The position numbers and the translations under genes were made by a program. Source: Candidatus Cloacimonadota bacterium (GTDB lineage: Bacteria > Cloacimonadota > Cloacimonadia > Cloacimonadales > Cloacimonadaceae). From it: a stretch of 37,959 nt of DNA. This document shows, in pieces, positions 1 through 7,763 of this stretch. Under the pieces are notes generated by a model, which did no database searches, had not been told where the DNA came from, and saw only the letters and a program-made list of their open reading frames with translations. Location: positions 1 through 37,959 of the forward strand of contig JAJBBF010000157.1 in NCBI GenBank assembly GCA_020532215.1, given 5' to 3'. Each line of letters starts with the position of its first letter. Positions within the stretch are counted from its first letter, which is position 1.

Positions 1-1
1 C

Positions 2-751
2 ATGGGCTTCACCGAAGAAGATCCCGAAGGCTTCATCTTCGAAGGCTACCACGAAAACCCCACCCTCGCCTGCTATCAGAACACCCCCGTGATGAACGAA
101 TACATGGCCCAGCTGGGTTACGGCAAGGAGCTGGATTGGTTCGTCTATAAGATGGATATCGCCAAAACCATGACCCCGCTGTACCGGAAGATGTTCGAAC
201 GCGCCAGCCGCAGCAAGCTTTTCCGCCTGAAGGAATTCAAGGCGAAAAAGGAACTCCAGGCCTATATCCGCCCCATATTCCGGCTCATGAACGATTGTTT
301 CACCGATATCTATGGCTATTCCCCGCTCAGCGACAACGATGTGGACCACCTGGCCAAGCGCTACATGCCCCTGCTCGAACCCCGCTTCATCAAGGTTATC
401 GAAACCCCGGAGCAGGAAGTGGTGGGTTTCATGGTCTCCATCCCCAATTTCTCGCCGGGGATCGTGAAGGCTCGCGGACGCCTTTTCCCCTTTGGCTTCC
501 TCCACATCATGAACGCCTCCAAGAAAACCACCCAATTGGATAACTACCTGGGGGCCGTTAAACCCGAATTCCGAGGAAAAGGAGTGGATATCCTGATGGG
601 CTTTGCCCAGCTCCAAACAGCCGCCGATGCCGGGTTCAAGATCATGGACAGCCACCACGAGATGGAAACCAACACCCTGATGCGGGCCGAAATGGAACGC
701 ACCGGGGCCGAGATTTACAAGAGATTCCGCCTCTATTCCAAAGAGATCTGA
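2..751 (+). CDS. GNAT-fold N-acyltransferase-like protein, C-terminal part (5' end outside window)
   Basis: An open frame runs from the window edge to a TGA at 749-751, so the true start may lie upstream; only about 249 residues are visible. The C-terminal half reads like the GNAT acyl-CoA N-acyltransferase fold: a strand with EVVGFMVSIPNF, then YLGAVKPEFRGKGVDILM, where FRGKGV resembles the R/Q-x-x-G-x-G/A acetyl-CoA pyrophosphate loop, then a helix and a terminal strand (RTGAEIYKRFRLYSKEI). The arrangement resembles YghO-like putative acyltransferases, which are longer (nearly 400 aa) and soluble. The substrate cannot be told from the sequence. No lipobox, signal peptide or membrane segment is seen in the visible part. 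Family assignment is moderately sure; function is unknown. Confidence 0.6.
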   Translation: MGFTEEDPEGFIFEGYHENPTLACYQNTPVMNEYMAQLGYGKELDWFVYKMDIAKTMTPLYRKMFERASRSKLFRLKEFKAKKELQAYIRPIFRLMNDCFTDIYGYSPLSDNDVDHLAKRYMPLLEPRFIKVIETPEQEVVGFMVSIPNFSPGIVKARGRLFPFGFLHIMNASKKTTQLDNYLGAVKPEFRGKGVDILMGFAQLQTAADAGFKIMDSHHEMETNTLMRAEMERTGAEIYKRFRLYSKEI

Positions 752-793
752 AGCCTGGCCCGCGCATAGCGCTGTCCAGTTTGCCCCTTGCTT

Positions 794-840
794 GCCTCCC
801 GCCAGATTGCCGCCTAAAATGCGGGGATCAGGCGGGAGGC
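794..840. repeat. inverted repeat GCCTCCCGCC / GGCGGGAGGC
   Basis: The arms GCCTCCCGCC (794-803) and GGCGGGAGGC (831-840) are exact reverse complements around a 27-base spacer that itself holds CCGC/GCGG. A partial copy of the left half (TGCCTCCCGCC followed by AG, TT and CCGC) lies at about 24482-24501, in the other intergenic region that carries the ATTCCGGGG palindromes. It has no T-tract, so it is not an ordinary terminator. Confidence 0.55.
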
Positions 841-912
841 GAATACAAGGCGGAAGGGAAGGTACCAAGGCGGAATTGTGTGATAGCATCACTGTTTATT
901 CTCAACCGGGCT

Positions 913-945
913 GGATTCCGGGGCCTCTGCCCCGGAATGACAGGC
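913..945. repeat. ATTCCGGGG-type palindromic repeat, copy 1
   Basis: The stretch begins GGATTCCGGGGCC and ends GCCCCGGAATGACAGGC, forming a hairpin GATTCCGGGGC/GCCCCGGAAT. Closely similar copies are at 24751-24777 (inverted) and 24873-24901. The two direct copies share the flank GGATTCC...GAATGACA. It behaves like a REP-type dispersed intergenic palindrome. No mobility gene is visible. Confidence 0.65.
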
Positions 946-980
946 TTAATCAATTCAATCAGAATCATAGACAGCAGAAA

Positions 981-1010
981 AAAACCCCGCCGCGGCGGGG
1001 TTGTTTTATT
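981..1010. terminator. bidirectional rho-independent terminator
   Basis: A perfect 16-base palindrome CCCCGCCGCGGCGGGG (985-1000) is preceded by an A-run (978-984) and followed by TTGTTTTATT. It can act on the + strand for the gene ending at 751 and on the - strand for the peptidylprolyl isomerase gene ending at 1030, only 20 bases away. Confidence 0.85.
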
Positions 1011-1029
1011 GGGGCAAAGGTCTGGGGGT

Positions 1030-3051
1030 TTAGTCCTCGATCTCCAGGGTCACGTTCCCTTCCAGGGAATCGATCATGAACTGGGCTGATTCGTTGAGTT
1101 CGCCCTCGGGGTATTTTTGCAGGAAATCCTTGAAGAGCTGGAGGGCCTGGGCTTCGTCTTTCAGCTCTTCCGAGATGATGAAGGCTTTCATGAAGGAAGC
1201 CCGGTAATCGTCGGAGCCGTTGGGGAAGTTTTTGATGATCTGGTCGTAGAAAGCGATGGCATCCTTGAAATTGCGCTGCCGGGCGGAGTTGTCGGCCATG
1301 GTGAAGAGTTCCTCGGCCTTGAGTTCAAGGCTGATCTTTTCGGGATACTTCACCAGGTTGAATTCCTCAAAGAGCTGCTGGGTGACCAGTTCCTGCTGGG
1401 AGGCCTGGCGCTGGTTTTTAAGGAGGCCATAGATGCGGGGTTCGATCTCGGTGAAGTTTTGGGCGGTGGCGGGGGTTTCCTCGAGGCTTTGGAAGAAGAG
1501 GATGTCGCCGGTGGCCGAGGTGAAAACGGGGCTGATGTAGCCGACGGGGTTGTCCCAGACCAGGTTGCTGAATTGCTCGTCGGGCCCGATACCCGTGATG
1601 ATGCCGTTGTCGTAGATGTTTTGCAGGTATCTGAGCTGCGGTTTGGAGGATTTTTCCGCGACCAGCCTGTCGATACGCTCCTGGTCGTCAAAACCGGCAT
1701 AGAGCGCATATTTGCTGCGGGCCCTTTCGGCGTCGTCGGCATCGGTGAACCAGAGCACCTGGATCTTGCGGTGGGCGGGGGTGCTGTATTCATCAATGTG
1801 TTCGTCATAATAGGCGCGGGCTTCTTCGCTGCTGACCTGAATGGAATCCACCACCAGCTGGCGGAAAGCCTGGTTCAGGATGTAGTAGCGCTGCATCTGC
1901 TCGAAGTCTGGGTTGCCCTGCAGATATTGGTCGTAGTCTTGCTCCAGCGCGTCGGCGTAGAGCAGGGAACGGATGAGCTCCTGGTCCAGCAGCTGTTTGG
2001 CGGCTTCGCCTTTGCTGAAGAAGAGCTGTTCCTGCTGGGAGAGCTGGGCGAAGCGGTCGAGGAGGGTGGCCACGGTGATATTGAGCTCGGGATTGGTGGA
2101 GGAGATCAGGTTGACGTCCATGATATCGCTGTTTTTGGCGCGGTCGAAGAGGTCGATCTCGTCCACGCGGGTGGTGTCCACCACCACGGCATACTTGGTT
2201 TTAAGGCGGTCCGTGAGGTCGTTCAGCAGCCTGGTTTCCACTCCCGGACGGGCGCGCTGCTCCAGCTCAGGCATCACTTCCTCGATGGGTTTCTGGCGGC
2301 CGGCTTTGTAATCCAGGGTCCGGAACACGTGCCAGCCGGTGCTGGTTTCAACGGGGCCGTGCACGGCCAGGCTGTCGGGCTGGGACTCGGCGATCAGTTT
2401 TTCCAGGGCAGGGTCGTTGCCCACCCCGGGAATGTTGCCGTTCAGCCGGATGTTCTTGATCACGCCTTTCAGGCCTTTGGTGTAGGCGTTCAGATTATAG
2501 GCATCGGAGACCTCGGCGAAGCTTTTGCCGGCGTTCAGTTCGGCCACCGCGGCCCGGGCGTCCGCCTCATCCTTGGCCTGGAGATAATTGATGGTGATGT
2601 TCGGGAACTCGTAGAAAGCCTGCTTATTGTTGTTGTAGTAATCCTGTTTGTCGGCTTCGGAAACGATCACCAGGTCGCTGACGTTGCGCTTGTAGTATTC
2701 CTGGATGAAGAACTGGCGTTTCCCGGCCGCTATCCTGGATGCGACCTGGGGATCCTGGGCCACGCCCAGCTGAAGTGCCTTGGCCATGAAGGCTTCTTCC
2801 ACGGCCATGATGTCCAGCACCTGGATCTGGCCATCCACTGTGCGGTATCTACCCTGCTGATTGACAGGCAGGTGGGAGATCTTGTTGTTCAGATCCTCCC
2901 GGGTGATCACCCCGCCGTCCCATTCGGCAAGGACATCAGAGTCATTGATCAGGTTTTGGTTTTTGACTTCGGTGGTAATGTCGTCCGCGAAAGAGGCGAC
3001 GAGGCCCAGGGTCAGGAAGAGGGCGAGTGCAAGCCAACGCGAGAAATGCAT
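1030..3051 (-). CDS. periplasmic parvulin-type peptidylprolyl isomerase (SurA/PpiD-like) with C-terminal TPR repeats
   Basis: This 673-aa protein begins with a Sec signal peptide (MHFSRWLALALFLTLGLVAS, cleavage near residue 22), so it should act in the periplasm. A SurA-type N-terminal chaperone region (about 35-125) is followed by a parvulin rotamase domain (about 130-270; GKSFAEVSDAYN ... GPVETSTGWHVFRTLD) and a second, more divergent helical/parvulin-like block from about 400 (ARAYYDEHIDEYSTPAHRKIQVLWF). The last 85 residues contain TPR-like helices (DAIAFYDQIIKNFPNGSDDY ... ALQLFKDFLQKYPEGELNES). Such proteins usually assist folding and delivery of outer-membrane proteins. The start is supported by AAGGAG (complement of 3058-3063). 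It diverges from the pilin gene with a 179-base shared upstream region. The TPR tail is not part of canonical SurA or PpiD. Family assignment is strong; the client proteins are unknown. Confidence 0.85.
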   Translation of the reverse strand: MHFSRWLALALFLTLGLVASFADDITTEVKNQNLINDSDVLAEWDGGVITREDLNNKISHLPVNQQGRYRTVDGQIQVLDIMAVEEAFMAKALQLGVAQDPQVASRIAAGKRQFFIQEYYKRNVSDLVIVSEADKQDYYNNNKQAFYEFPNITINYLQAKDEADARAAVAELNAGKSFAEVSDAYNLNAYTKGLKGVIKNIRLNGNIPGVGNDPALEKLIAESQPDSLAVHGPVETSTGWHVFRTLDYKAGRQKPIEEVMPELEQRARPGVETRLLNDLTDRLKTKYAVVVDTTRVDEIDLFDRAKNSDIMDVNLISSTNPELNITVATLLDRFAQLSQQEQLFFSKGEAAKQLLDQELIRSLLYADALEQDYDQYLQGNPDFEQMQRYYILNQAFRQLVVDSIQVSSEEARAYYDEHIDEYSTPAHRKIQVLWFTDADDAERARSKYALYAGFDDQERIDRLVAEKSSKPQLRYLQNIYDNGIITGIGPDEQFSNLVWDNPVGYISPVFTSATGDILFFQSLEETPATAQNFTEIEPRIYGLLKNQRQASQQELVTQQLFEEFNLVKYPEKISLELKAEELFTMADNSARQRNFKDAIAFYDQIIKNFPNGSDDYRASFMKAFIISEELKDEAQALQLFKDFLQKYPEGELNESAQFMIDSLEGNVTLEIED

Positions 3052-3157
3052 GTGTATCTCCTTATAATGTATGGTGATTTTACGATAGATGCTAAAAAAA
3101 GTATGGACAAAAATGCGTCAAGACTTTTATTGGCATTCCAAGAATATAAAAGATTCC

Positions 3158-3189
3158 TTGGGAATTGGCACGCAAAGTGCATTTCCCAA
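3158..3189 (+). promoter_or_regulatory. sigma-54 (RpoN) -24/-12 promoter for the type IV pilus operon, inside a near-palindrome
   Basis: TTGGCACGCAAAGTGCA at 3165-3181 matches the RpoN consensus (TGGCACG-N4-TTGCA): GG at 3167-3168 and GC at 3179-3180 are exactly 10 bases apart. Transcription would start near 3191, leaving a leader of about 40 bases before the pilin ATG at 3231. The element sits inside an inverted repeat, TTGGGAA (3158-3164) against TTCCCAA (3183-3189), with inner GGCAC/GTGC pairing. Pilin genes are classically RpoN-dependent through PilS/PilR; no such regulator gene is in this window. Confidence 0.75.
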
Positions 3190-3230
3190 AACAACCTGAA
3201 GAAAAATAGTTCCGTAAGGAGGAAATACAA

Positions 3231-3674
3231 ATGCTCAGGAAACTGAAAAACCAGAAGGGTTTCACCCTGATCGAAGTTCTTGTGGTGGTGATCATCGTCG
3301 CCATCCTGGCCGCCCTGGCTGTTCCGATCTACATGCGCTACGTGGAGAAATCCCGTTCCAGCGAAGCTCAGACCGCCATCGCCGCCATCCGCAAGACCTA
3401 TGACGTTTACCGCCAGACCAACGGTACCACCCAGGATTACACCGTTGAACGCGCCATGAAGGAAACCAACCTCGGCGAAAGCACGGTCAAGAACTGGAAG
3501 TTCGAAGTAACCGGCAACCCGCCCAAAAAGTTCATCGCCACCTCAACCGAAGATTTCGCCGGCGGACCGGACAAGCAGGTCTGGTACGACGTTGACGATG
3601 CCAAGTTTCACGGCTATGGAGTGGATCAGTTCACCGACCCGAACACGGAAGGAGTAGAGACCGAAACTGAGTAA
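3231..3674 (+). CDS. pilA: type IV major prepilin (PilA/PilE-like)
   Basis: The 147-aa product has a class III prepilin signal: a short basic leader ending KNQKG (residues 6-10), the cleavage site before F11, then FTLIEVLVVVIIVAILAALA with the conserved Glu at mature position 5 and a hydrophobic N-terminal helix. The helix continues as a polar amphipathic segment (YMRYVEKSRSSEAQTAIAAI), then a short globular head ending in an acidic tail (VETETE). Length and layout fit a major pilin or GspG-like pseudopilin. It is the first gene after the sigma-54 promoter and has a strong AAGGAGG site about 8 bases before ATG, as expected of the abundant subunit. There is no C-terminal cysteine pair as in Neisseria or Pseudomonas pilins. 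PilA is preferred over GspG because a PilT gene follows immediately. Confidence 0.88.
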   Translation: MLRKLKNQKGFTLIEVLVVVIIVAILAALAVPIYMRYVEKSRSSEAQTAIAAIRKTYDVYRQTNGTTQDYTVERAMKETNLGESTVKNWKFEVTGNPPKKFIATSTEDFAGGPDKQVWYDVDDAKFHGYGVDQFTDPNTEGVETETE

Positions 3675-3689
3675 GCTGGAGGCAGCAAG

Positions 3690-4749
3690 TTGACTATCCA
3701 CGAATTATTACGCTTCACAGCGGAAGCGGGAGCTTCAGACCTTCACATCGCGGCTGGCGCGCACCCCATGGTGCGCGTCAACGGCCGGATGAAACGGCTG
3801 AATCTGCCGATCCTTTCGGTGGAGGAAGTGGAGACCTTGGTTTTTGGGGTGATGAACGAAGTCCAGCAGGAAATGTTCAAAGAGCACCTGGAGATCGACT
3901 TTTCCACCAAACTCAGCAATGACGTCCGTTTCCGCGTGAACGCGTTCCATCAGATAAACGGGATATCATGCGCATTCCGCGTGATCCCCAATGAGATCAA
4001 AAGCTATGAGGAACTGCATCTGCCGGATATCCTGAAAAAGCTGACCACCAAGGAAAAAGGACTTATCCTGGTGACCGGCCCCACCGGCAGCGGCAAATCC
4101 ACCACCCTGGCCACGATGATCGACTCGATCAACGATTCCCGCTATTGCCACATCATCACGGTGGAAGACCCCATCGAGTTTGTGCACAAGAGCAAGAACA
4201 GCCTGATCAACCAGCGCGAACTGGGGCACGACACCTGGAGTTTCACGGCAGCGCTGAGAAGCGCTTTGCGTGAGGATCCGGACGTGATCCTGGTGGGCGA
4301 GATGCGTGACCTGGAAACGGTGTCGCTGGCTTTGACAGCGGCCGAGACGGGCCATCTGGTATTTGCCACCCTGCACACCGGCAGCTGCACCAAATCCATT
4401 GACCGGATCATAGACATGTTTCCCAAGGAACAGCAGCAGCAGGTTCGCTCCATGCTCTCAGAATCCCTGGAGGCAGTGCTTTCGCAAACCTTGCTGCCCA
4501 CCAAGGACGGCAAGAGCCGCGTTCCGGCCCTGGAGATCATGGTGGCAAACACCGCCGTGCGCAACCTGATCCGCGAGGAAAAGACCTACCAGATACCCTC
4601 CATCATTCAGGCCAGCACCAAGGAAGGAATGCAGACCCGCGACCAGTCCCTGTACAACCTGGTGATGAACAACCTGGTGGAACGGACCATCGCCGAAGAA
4701 TTCGCGGACAATCCCAAGCAGTTTGCCTCAGGCGCGGGATTTTCCTGAT
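3690..4749 (+). CDS. pilT: twitching motility retraction ATPase PilT
   Basis: The 352-aa product is a secretion hexamer ATPase of PilT type, which drives pilus depolymerisation at the inner membrane. It has an N-terminal PAS-like domain (SDLHIAAGAHPMVRVNGRM), Walker A GPTGSGKST (130-138), Asp and His boxes, Walker B ILVGEMRDLET (200-210), and the PilT-specific C-terminal motif AVRNLIRE (289-296, consensus AIRNLIRE) that PilB lacks. It starts with TTG at 3690, 7 bases after GGAGG (3678-3682); there is no better ATG. The TGA at 4746-4748 overlaps the next ATG (TGATG), so translation is probably coupled. Its place directly after the pilin gene, away from pilB and pilC, differs from the common pilBTC grouping. 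Confidence 0.95.
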
Positions 4750-5203
4750 GAACGACCATACACAACGCAGATCGGTGAAGCCGCTTGGCCTGCTGGCCGG
4801 GCAAAGCGGCATCACCCTGCTGGAAACCCTGGCGGTGGTGGCCGTGATCGCGGTGATGCTGGTAGCCATCTATATCGGGGTGGTGTACGCAGAAAGGCAA
4901 CTGCTCATCAATTACCGGGACCGGGTGGCCACCCTGCTGATCACCGGCGAGCTGGAGATGGAGTATTACCGCCATTCACGCAGCAAACCCTTTGAATTGC
5001 AGGTGAACCGGGAGTACATCATCGACGACCTCAATCCCGACCACATCTTGCGCGGAAAAATGACCATTGCCAGCAGGAACGCCCAGGAGTCATCCAACGA
5101 GCAATTGCTGAACTATGTCTATCTGGAGGCCACCCTCAGATGGACCGAGCCAAATTCCCAAACCGAGAGATTTATCCGCATGCGGGAAGATTATTTCCTT
5201 TGA
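4748..5203 (+). CDS. type IV minor pilin (PilV/GspI-like pseudopilin)
   Basis: This 151-aa protein carries a class III signal: leader of 21 residues ending GQSG, then ITLLETLAVVAVIAVMLVAI with Glu at mature position 5 and a long hydrophobic helix. The remainder (YAERQLLINYRDRVATLL ... FIRMREDYFL) is a small mixed domain without recognisable motifs. Its size and place between PilT and two other prepilin-like genes suggest part of a minor-pilin priming complex, corresponding to PilV or GspI; the exact correspondence is uncertain. The start overlaps the pilT stop (TGATG at 4746-4750) and the stop overlaps the next start in the same way (5201-5205). Confidence 0.8.
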   Translation: MNDHTQRRSVKPLGLLAGQSGITLLETLAVVAVIAVMLVAIYIGVVYAERQLLINYRDRVATLLITGELEMEYYRHSRSKPFELQVNREYIIDDLNPDHILRGKMTIASRNAQESSNEQLLNYVYLEATLRWTEPNSQTERFIRMREDYFL

Positions 5204-5814
5204 TGATGAAAGCCAAAAACAGATTCGAAAATTCCCTGCTGGGCCGCCAACGCGGCGTTACACTGGCTGAACTGATCGTGGTGATGCTGATCTCGGTGAT
5301 GCTGATCTTTGTGGCAGCCGTCGGGATCGGAACCTTTTTCCGCAAATACAAGGAGCTGACAGCCTGGGCTGAACTTCAAAAGGACGCCCTTGACTGTATC
5401 AACCTGATCAAGAATGGAGTGCCGGTCGGCAGCGGTGACAACATGGAATATTACGGCGTGGCCAATGCCATGAAGCTTCAGCTCACCAATACCACCACCA
5501 TCTCCGGAACCGGCCTGCGCATTACCCCGCCCACCGATCAAGGCTTGGAAACCCCCGATTTCGCTCACTTTTACCTTTACGACGGCGTTGTGCGCTGCAC
5601 CTATGTACACCACGGGGTCCAGGTGGCTTCCCCGCTGTACATCTTTCCCAAGCAGGAAAACCTGGATGACATGGTGGTGGACAAGTTTTTGTTCACCAAA
5701 GTCAATTCTGACCAGGACCTGCTGGCCGTAAGAGTGGAGCTGCACGCCCGGGTCAAGACCGGAGCGGGGAGTTACCGCGCGATCAAATTCCAAACCAAAA
5801 TGGTCAAGAAATGA
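5203..5814 (+). CDS. type IV minor pilin (PilW/GspJ-like pseudopilin)
   Basis: ATG at 5203 (or 5206) overlaps the previous stop codon as TGATGATG and gives a 203-aa protein; the frame also opens upstream at 5140, but that would bury the prepilin leader inside the preceding gene. The leader ends GRQRG (14-18), followed by VTLAELIVVMLISVMLIFVA with Glu at mature position 5. The globular part of about 150 residues has a beta-rich pattern (LYDGVVRCTYVHHGVQVASP). Size and gene order match PilW or GspJ, the second minor pilin of the initiation complex at the pilus tip. Class is certain; the specific homology is inferred. Confidence 0.78.
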   Translation: MMKAKNRFENSLLGRQRGVTLAELIVVMLISVMLIFVAAVGIGTFFRKYKELTAWAELQKDALDCINLIKNGVPVGSGDNMEYYGVANAMKLQLTNTTTISGTGLRITPPTDQGLETPDFAHFYLYDGVVRCTYVHHGVQVASPLYIFPKQENLDDMVVDKFLFTKVNSDQDLLAVRVELHARVKTGAGSYRAIKFQTKMVKK

Positions 5815-5844
5815 GGAAGCTCAAATCCCGCAAAGGGAGGTCAA

Positions 5845-7731
5845 ATGTTTAAGATGTTCAAACGTCCCAGCGGAAACATCGCCATCGCGATGCTTCTGGC
5901 TGTGATCGGAGCGATGTCTGGATTCACCCTGTCCAGCCTGGCAATGCGCGATGTGGTGGCTTTCCAATTCGATTTTGAAGGTTTCCAGAGCATGATCTTT
6001 TTACGCAGCGAGGCCTACCGCGGCCAGAAGATCGCGCAGAAACTGGGCACGGTGATCATCCCCATCCGCACCTCGGAACGCAACATCGAGATCGTGAACT
6101 CGGCGATGAGCAAGACTTTCAGGATCCAGTCCCTGCTGTCCAAAGGGGGCTTGAACGTTGTCACCGAAGATGTGGTGATGGGAGACCAGGCCCAGCAGAC
6201 CCAGGTGAAATCGCTGGTCCGCTCCAAATCCGGGATCGGGCAGACGGCGATGATGAACCCCAAGTATTCCATGATCCGCAAATACGGGATCTATACCCTG
6301 GAAACGGAGACCTTTGCAAAATTCATGTATTTCACAGACACCGACGAATCGCCCAACGCCACCAACGTCTATTTCCACGGTCCGGACATTCTGCACGGGC
6401 GCGTGCACAGCAATACGGACATCTGGATCAAAAAGACCTCCGGCGGCGTGAACAATGGCTGGCCGGTGTTTTACGGCTGGGTTTCCACCACCGGTGAGGT
6501 GATCTCTTTCTCCGGCTCCTACTCTGAGAGTGAAGTATTCCAGGGCGGCCTTTCCGAGGGTTACTCCTATACTATTTTCCCCGACGAGGCCTCCAGCATC
6601 CGCAGAAGGAACAATACTGTCGGCCCGGTTTACAATGACCCCGACCATATAATGTTCGTGGACGTTGAAGGCGCTGGTTACACAGCCTATCTGGGCGAGG
6701 TGCAGGATCCCTACCGGGAATACGCAGAAGTGTACAATCCCTATCCCCCAGTGGATCCGGACACCTACCTTTACCGCAACCAATACGACGTCCGGGACAC
6801 GGTTTGGTCCTTTTACAACAACGGCACTGCCTTGAACACATCCAAGTGGGTCTGGAACAAACTCTGGATCAAGGGCAATTTCGGTTCCTACCAGACCTGG
6901 GGCTGTTCCGACACCCTCTTTCTGCTGGATGACATCACGCTGGTGAACACCGCCCCGGGAACGGATCCCATTGCCAACCGCACCGACGTGGTGGGGCTGG
7001 TGGCGGAGAAATCCATTGTGGTCAAATACGGTTACCGCGACCCGGTGGATTCCATGCGCGTGCATGGCACTTCGGGAGCTGATACCGGTTTCGGCGGCAT
7101 CTGGATCTACGCGGCCATGGCAGCTTTGGGCGATGACGGGCCAAACAGCTCCCATGGCGACGGCGTTTTCACCTTTGAATACCAGCATCCCCACCCCTCC
7201 GTGCCCGACGTTCAAATCAACGACGTCACCTACACCAAGATCGACCTGCACCGCTACCGCTTCCCCCACATACCGGGACAGCTCTGGGCGACCAACACCC
7301 CCGGCAACCGCAACCTGAGGATCGACTACCCCTGGTACAATCCCCTCTGGCCGGAACGCGTACCCTATCTGGAGCGTGGCTACATCAACGTGTACGGGTC
7401 CATTTCCCAGCGCCGCAGAGGTTTTGTGCACCGCAGCTATTACGACACGGAGTGGCCTTCAGACAACAACTGGAACCAGCCCATCGACTATTGCGGGCCA
7501 TCCAGTTCCCCTAATGCCGTGGGCCACAACGACCCGGTCTTCGGCTTCCAGCTGACCAATGCCAATTTCCCCGGAGCTTCCGGTTCCGGAACAGGCTATA
7601 AAAAGAATTACCACTACGACGACAGGTTCTACAGGATCTCGCCGATCGATTTTCCGGAAGTGAACCGCAGGGATGAAACTCCCTTCTCCGCGGTTAACTG
7701 GGTGATCAAACGCCCGCCGGAATTCCTTTAG
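5845..7731 (+). CDS. oversized minor-pilin-like protein (PilX/GspK position), possible pilus tip protein
   Basis: The 628-aa product starts MFKMFKRPSG and continues NIAIAMLLAVIGAMSGFTLS, a class III-like leader and hydrophobic helix. It lacks Glu at mature position 5, as GspK does, the subunit that caps the pseudopilus. About 570 residues of mainly extracellular-looking sequence follow, rich in Tyr, Trp, Gly, Asn and Pro, with HGPDILHGRVHSNTDIWIKK near 180-200, reminiscent of DUF4900-type domains in large exported proteins, and a repeated-looking stretch of aromatic turns toward the C-terminus. GGGAGG (5835-5840) precedes the ATG. It follows two ordinary minor pilins and precedes pilM, so it probably completes the minor pilin set and could present a large tip domain, a role PilY1 plays elsewhere. 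PilX proteins are usually under 250 aa. Confidence 0.65.
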   Translation: MFKMFKRPSGNIAIAMLLAVIGAMSGFTLSSLAMRDVVAFQFDFEGFQSMIFLRSEAYRGQKIAQKLGTVIIPIRTSERNIEIVNSAMSKTFRIQSLLSKGGLNVVTEDVVMGDQAQQTQVKSLVRSKSGIGQTAMMNPKYSMIRKYGIYTLETETFAKFMYFTDTDESPNATNVYFHGPDILHGRVHSNTDIWIKKTSGGVNNGWPVFYGWVSTTGEVISFSGSYSESEVFQGGLSEGYSYTIFPDEASSIRRRNNTVGPVYNDPDHIMFVDVEGAGYTAYLGEVQDPYREYAEVYNPYPPVDPDTYLYRNQYDVRDTVWSFYNNGTALNTSKWVWNKLWIKGNFGSYQTWGCSDTLFLLDDITLVNTAPGTDPIANRTDVVGLVAEKSIVVKYGYRDPVDSMRVHGTSGADTGFGGIWIYAAMAALGDDGPNSSHGDGVFTFEYQHPHPSVPDVQINDVTYTKIDLHRYRFPHIPGQLWATNTPGNRNLRIDYPWYNPLWPERVPYLERGYINVYGSISQRRRGFVHRSYYDTEWPSDNNWNQPIDYCGPSSSPNAVGHNDPVFGFQLTNANFPGASGSGTGYKKNYHYDDRFYRISPIDFPEVNRRDETPFSAVNWVIKRPPEFL

Positions 7732-7763
7732 AAGATATTCAAACGTCATAGATAAGAGGAACG

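Noticed and set aside
1117-3246. Open frame of about 709 codons on the + strand opposite the chaperone gene
   Set aside because: It is a mirror of the - strand gene's codon bias: Gly/Val/Phe-rich low-information peptide, no ribosome site, no family likeness.
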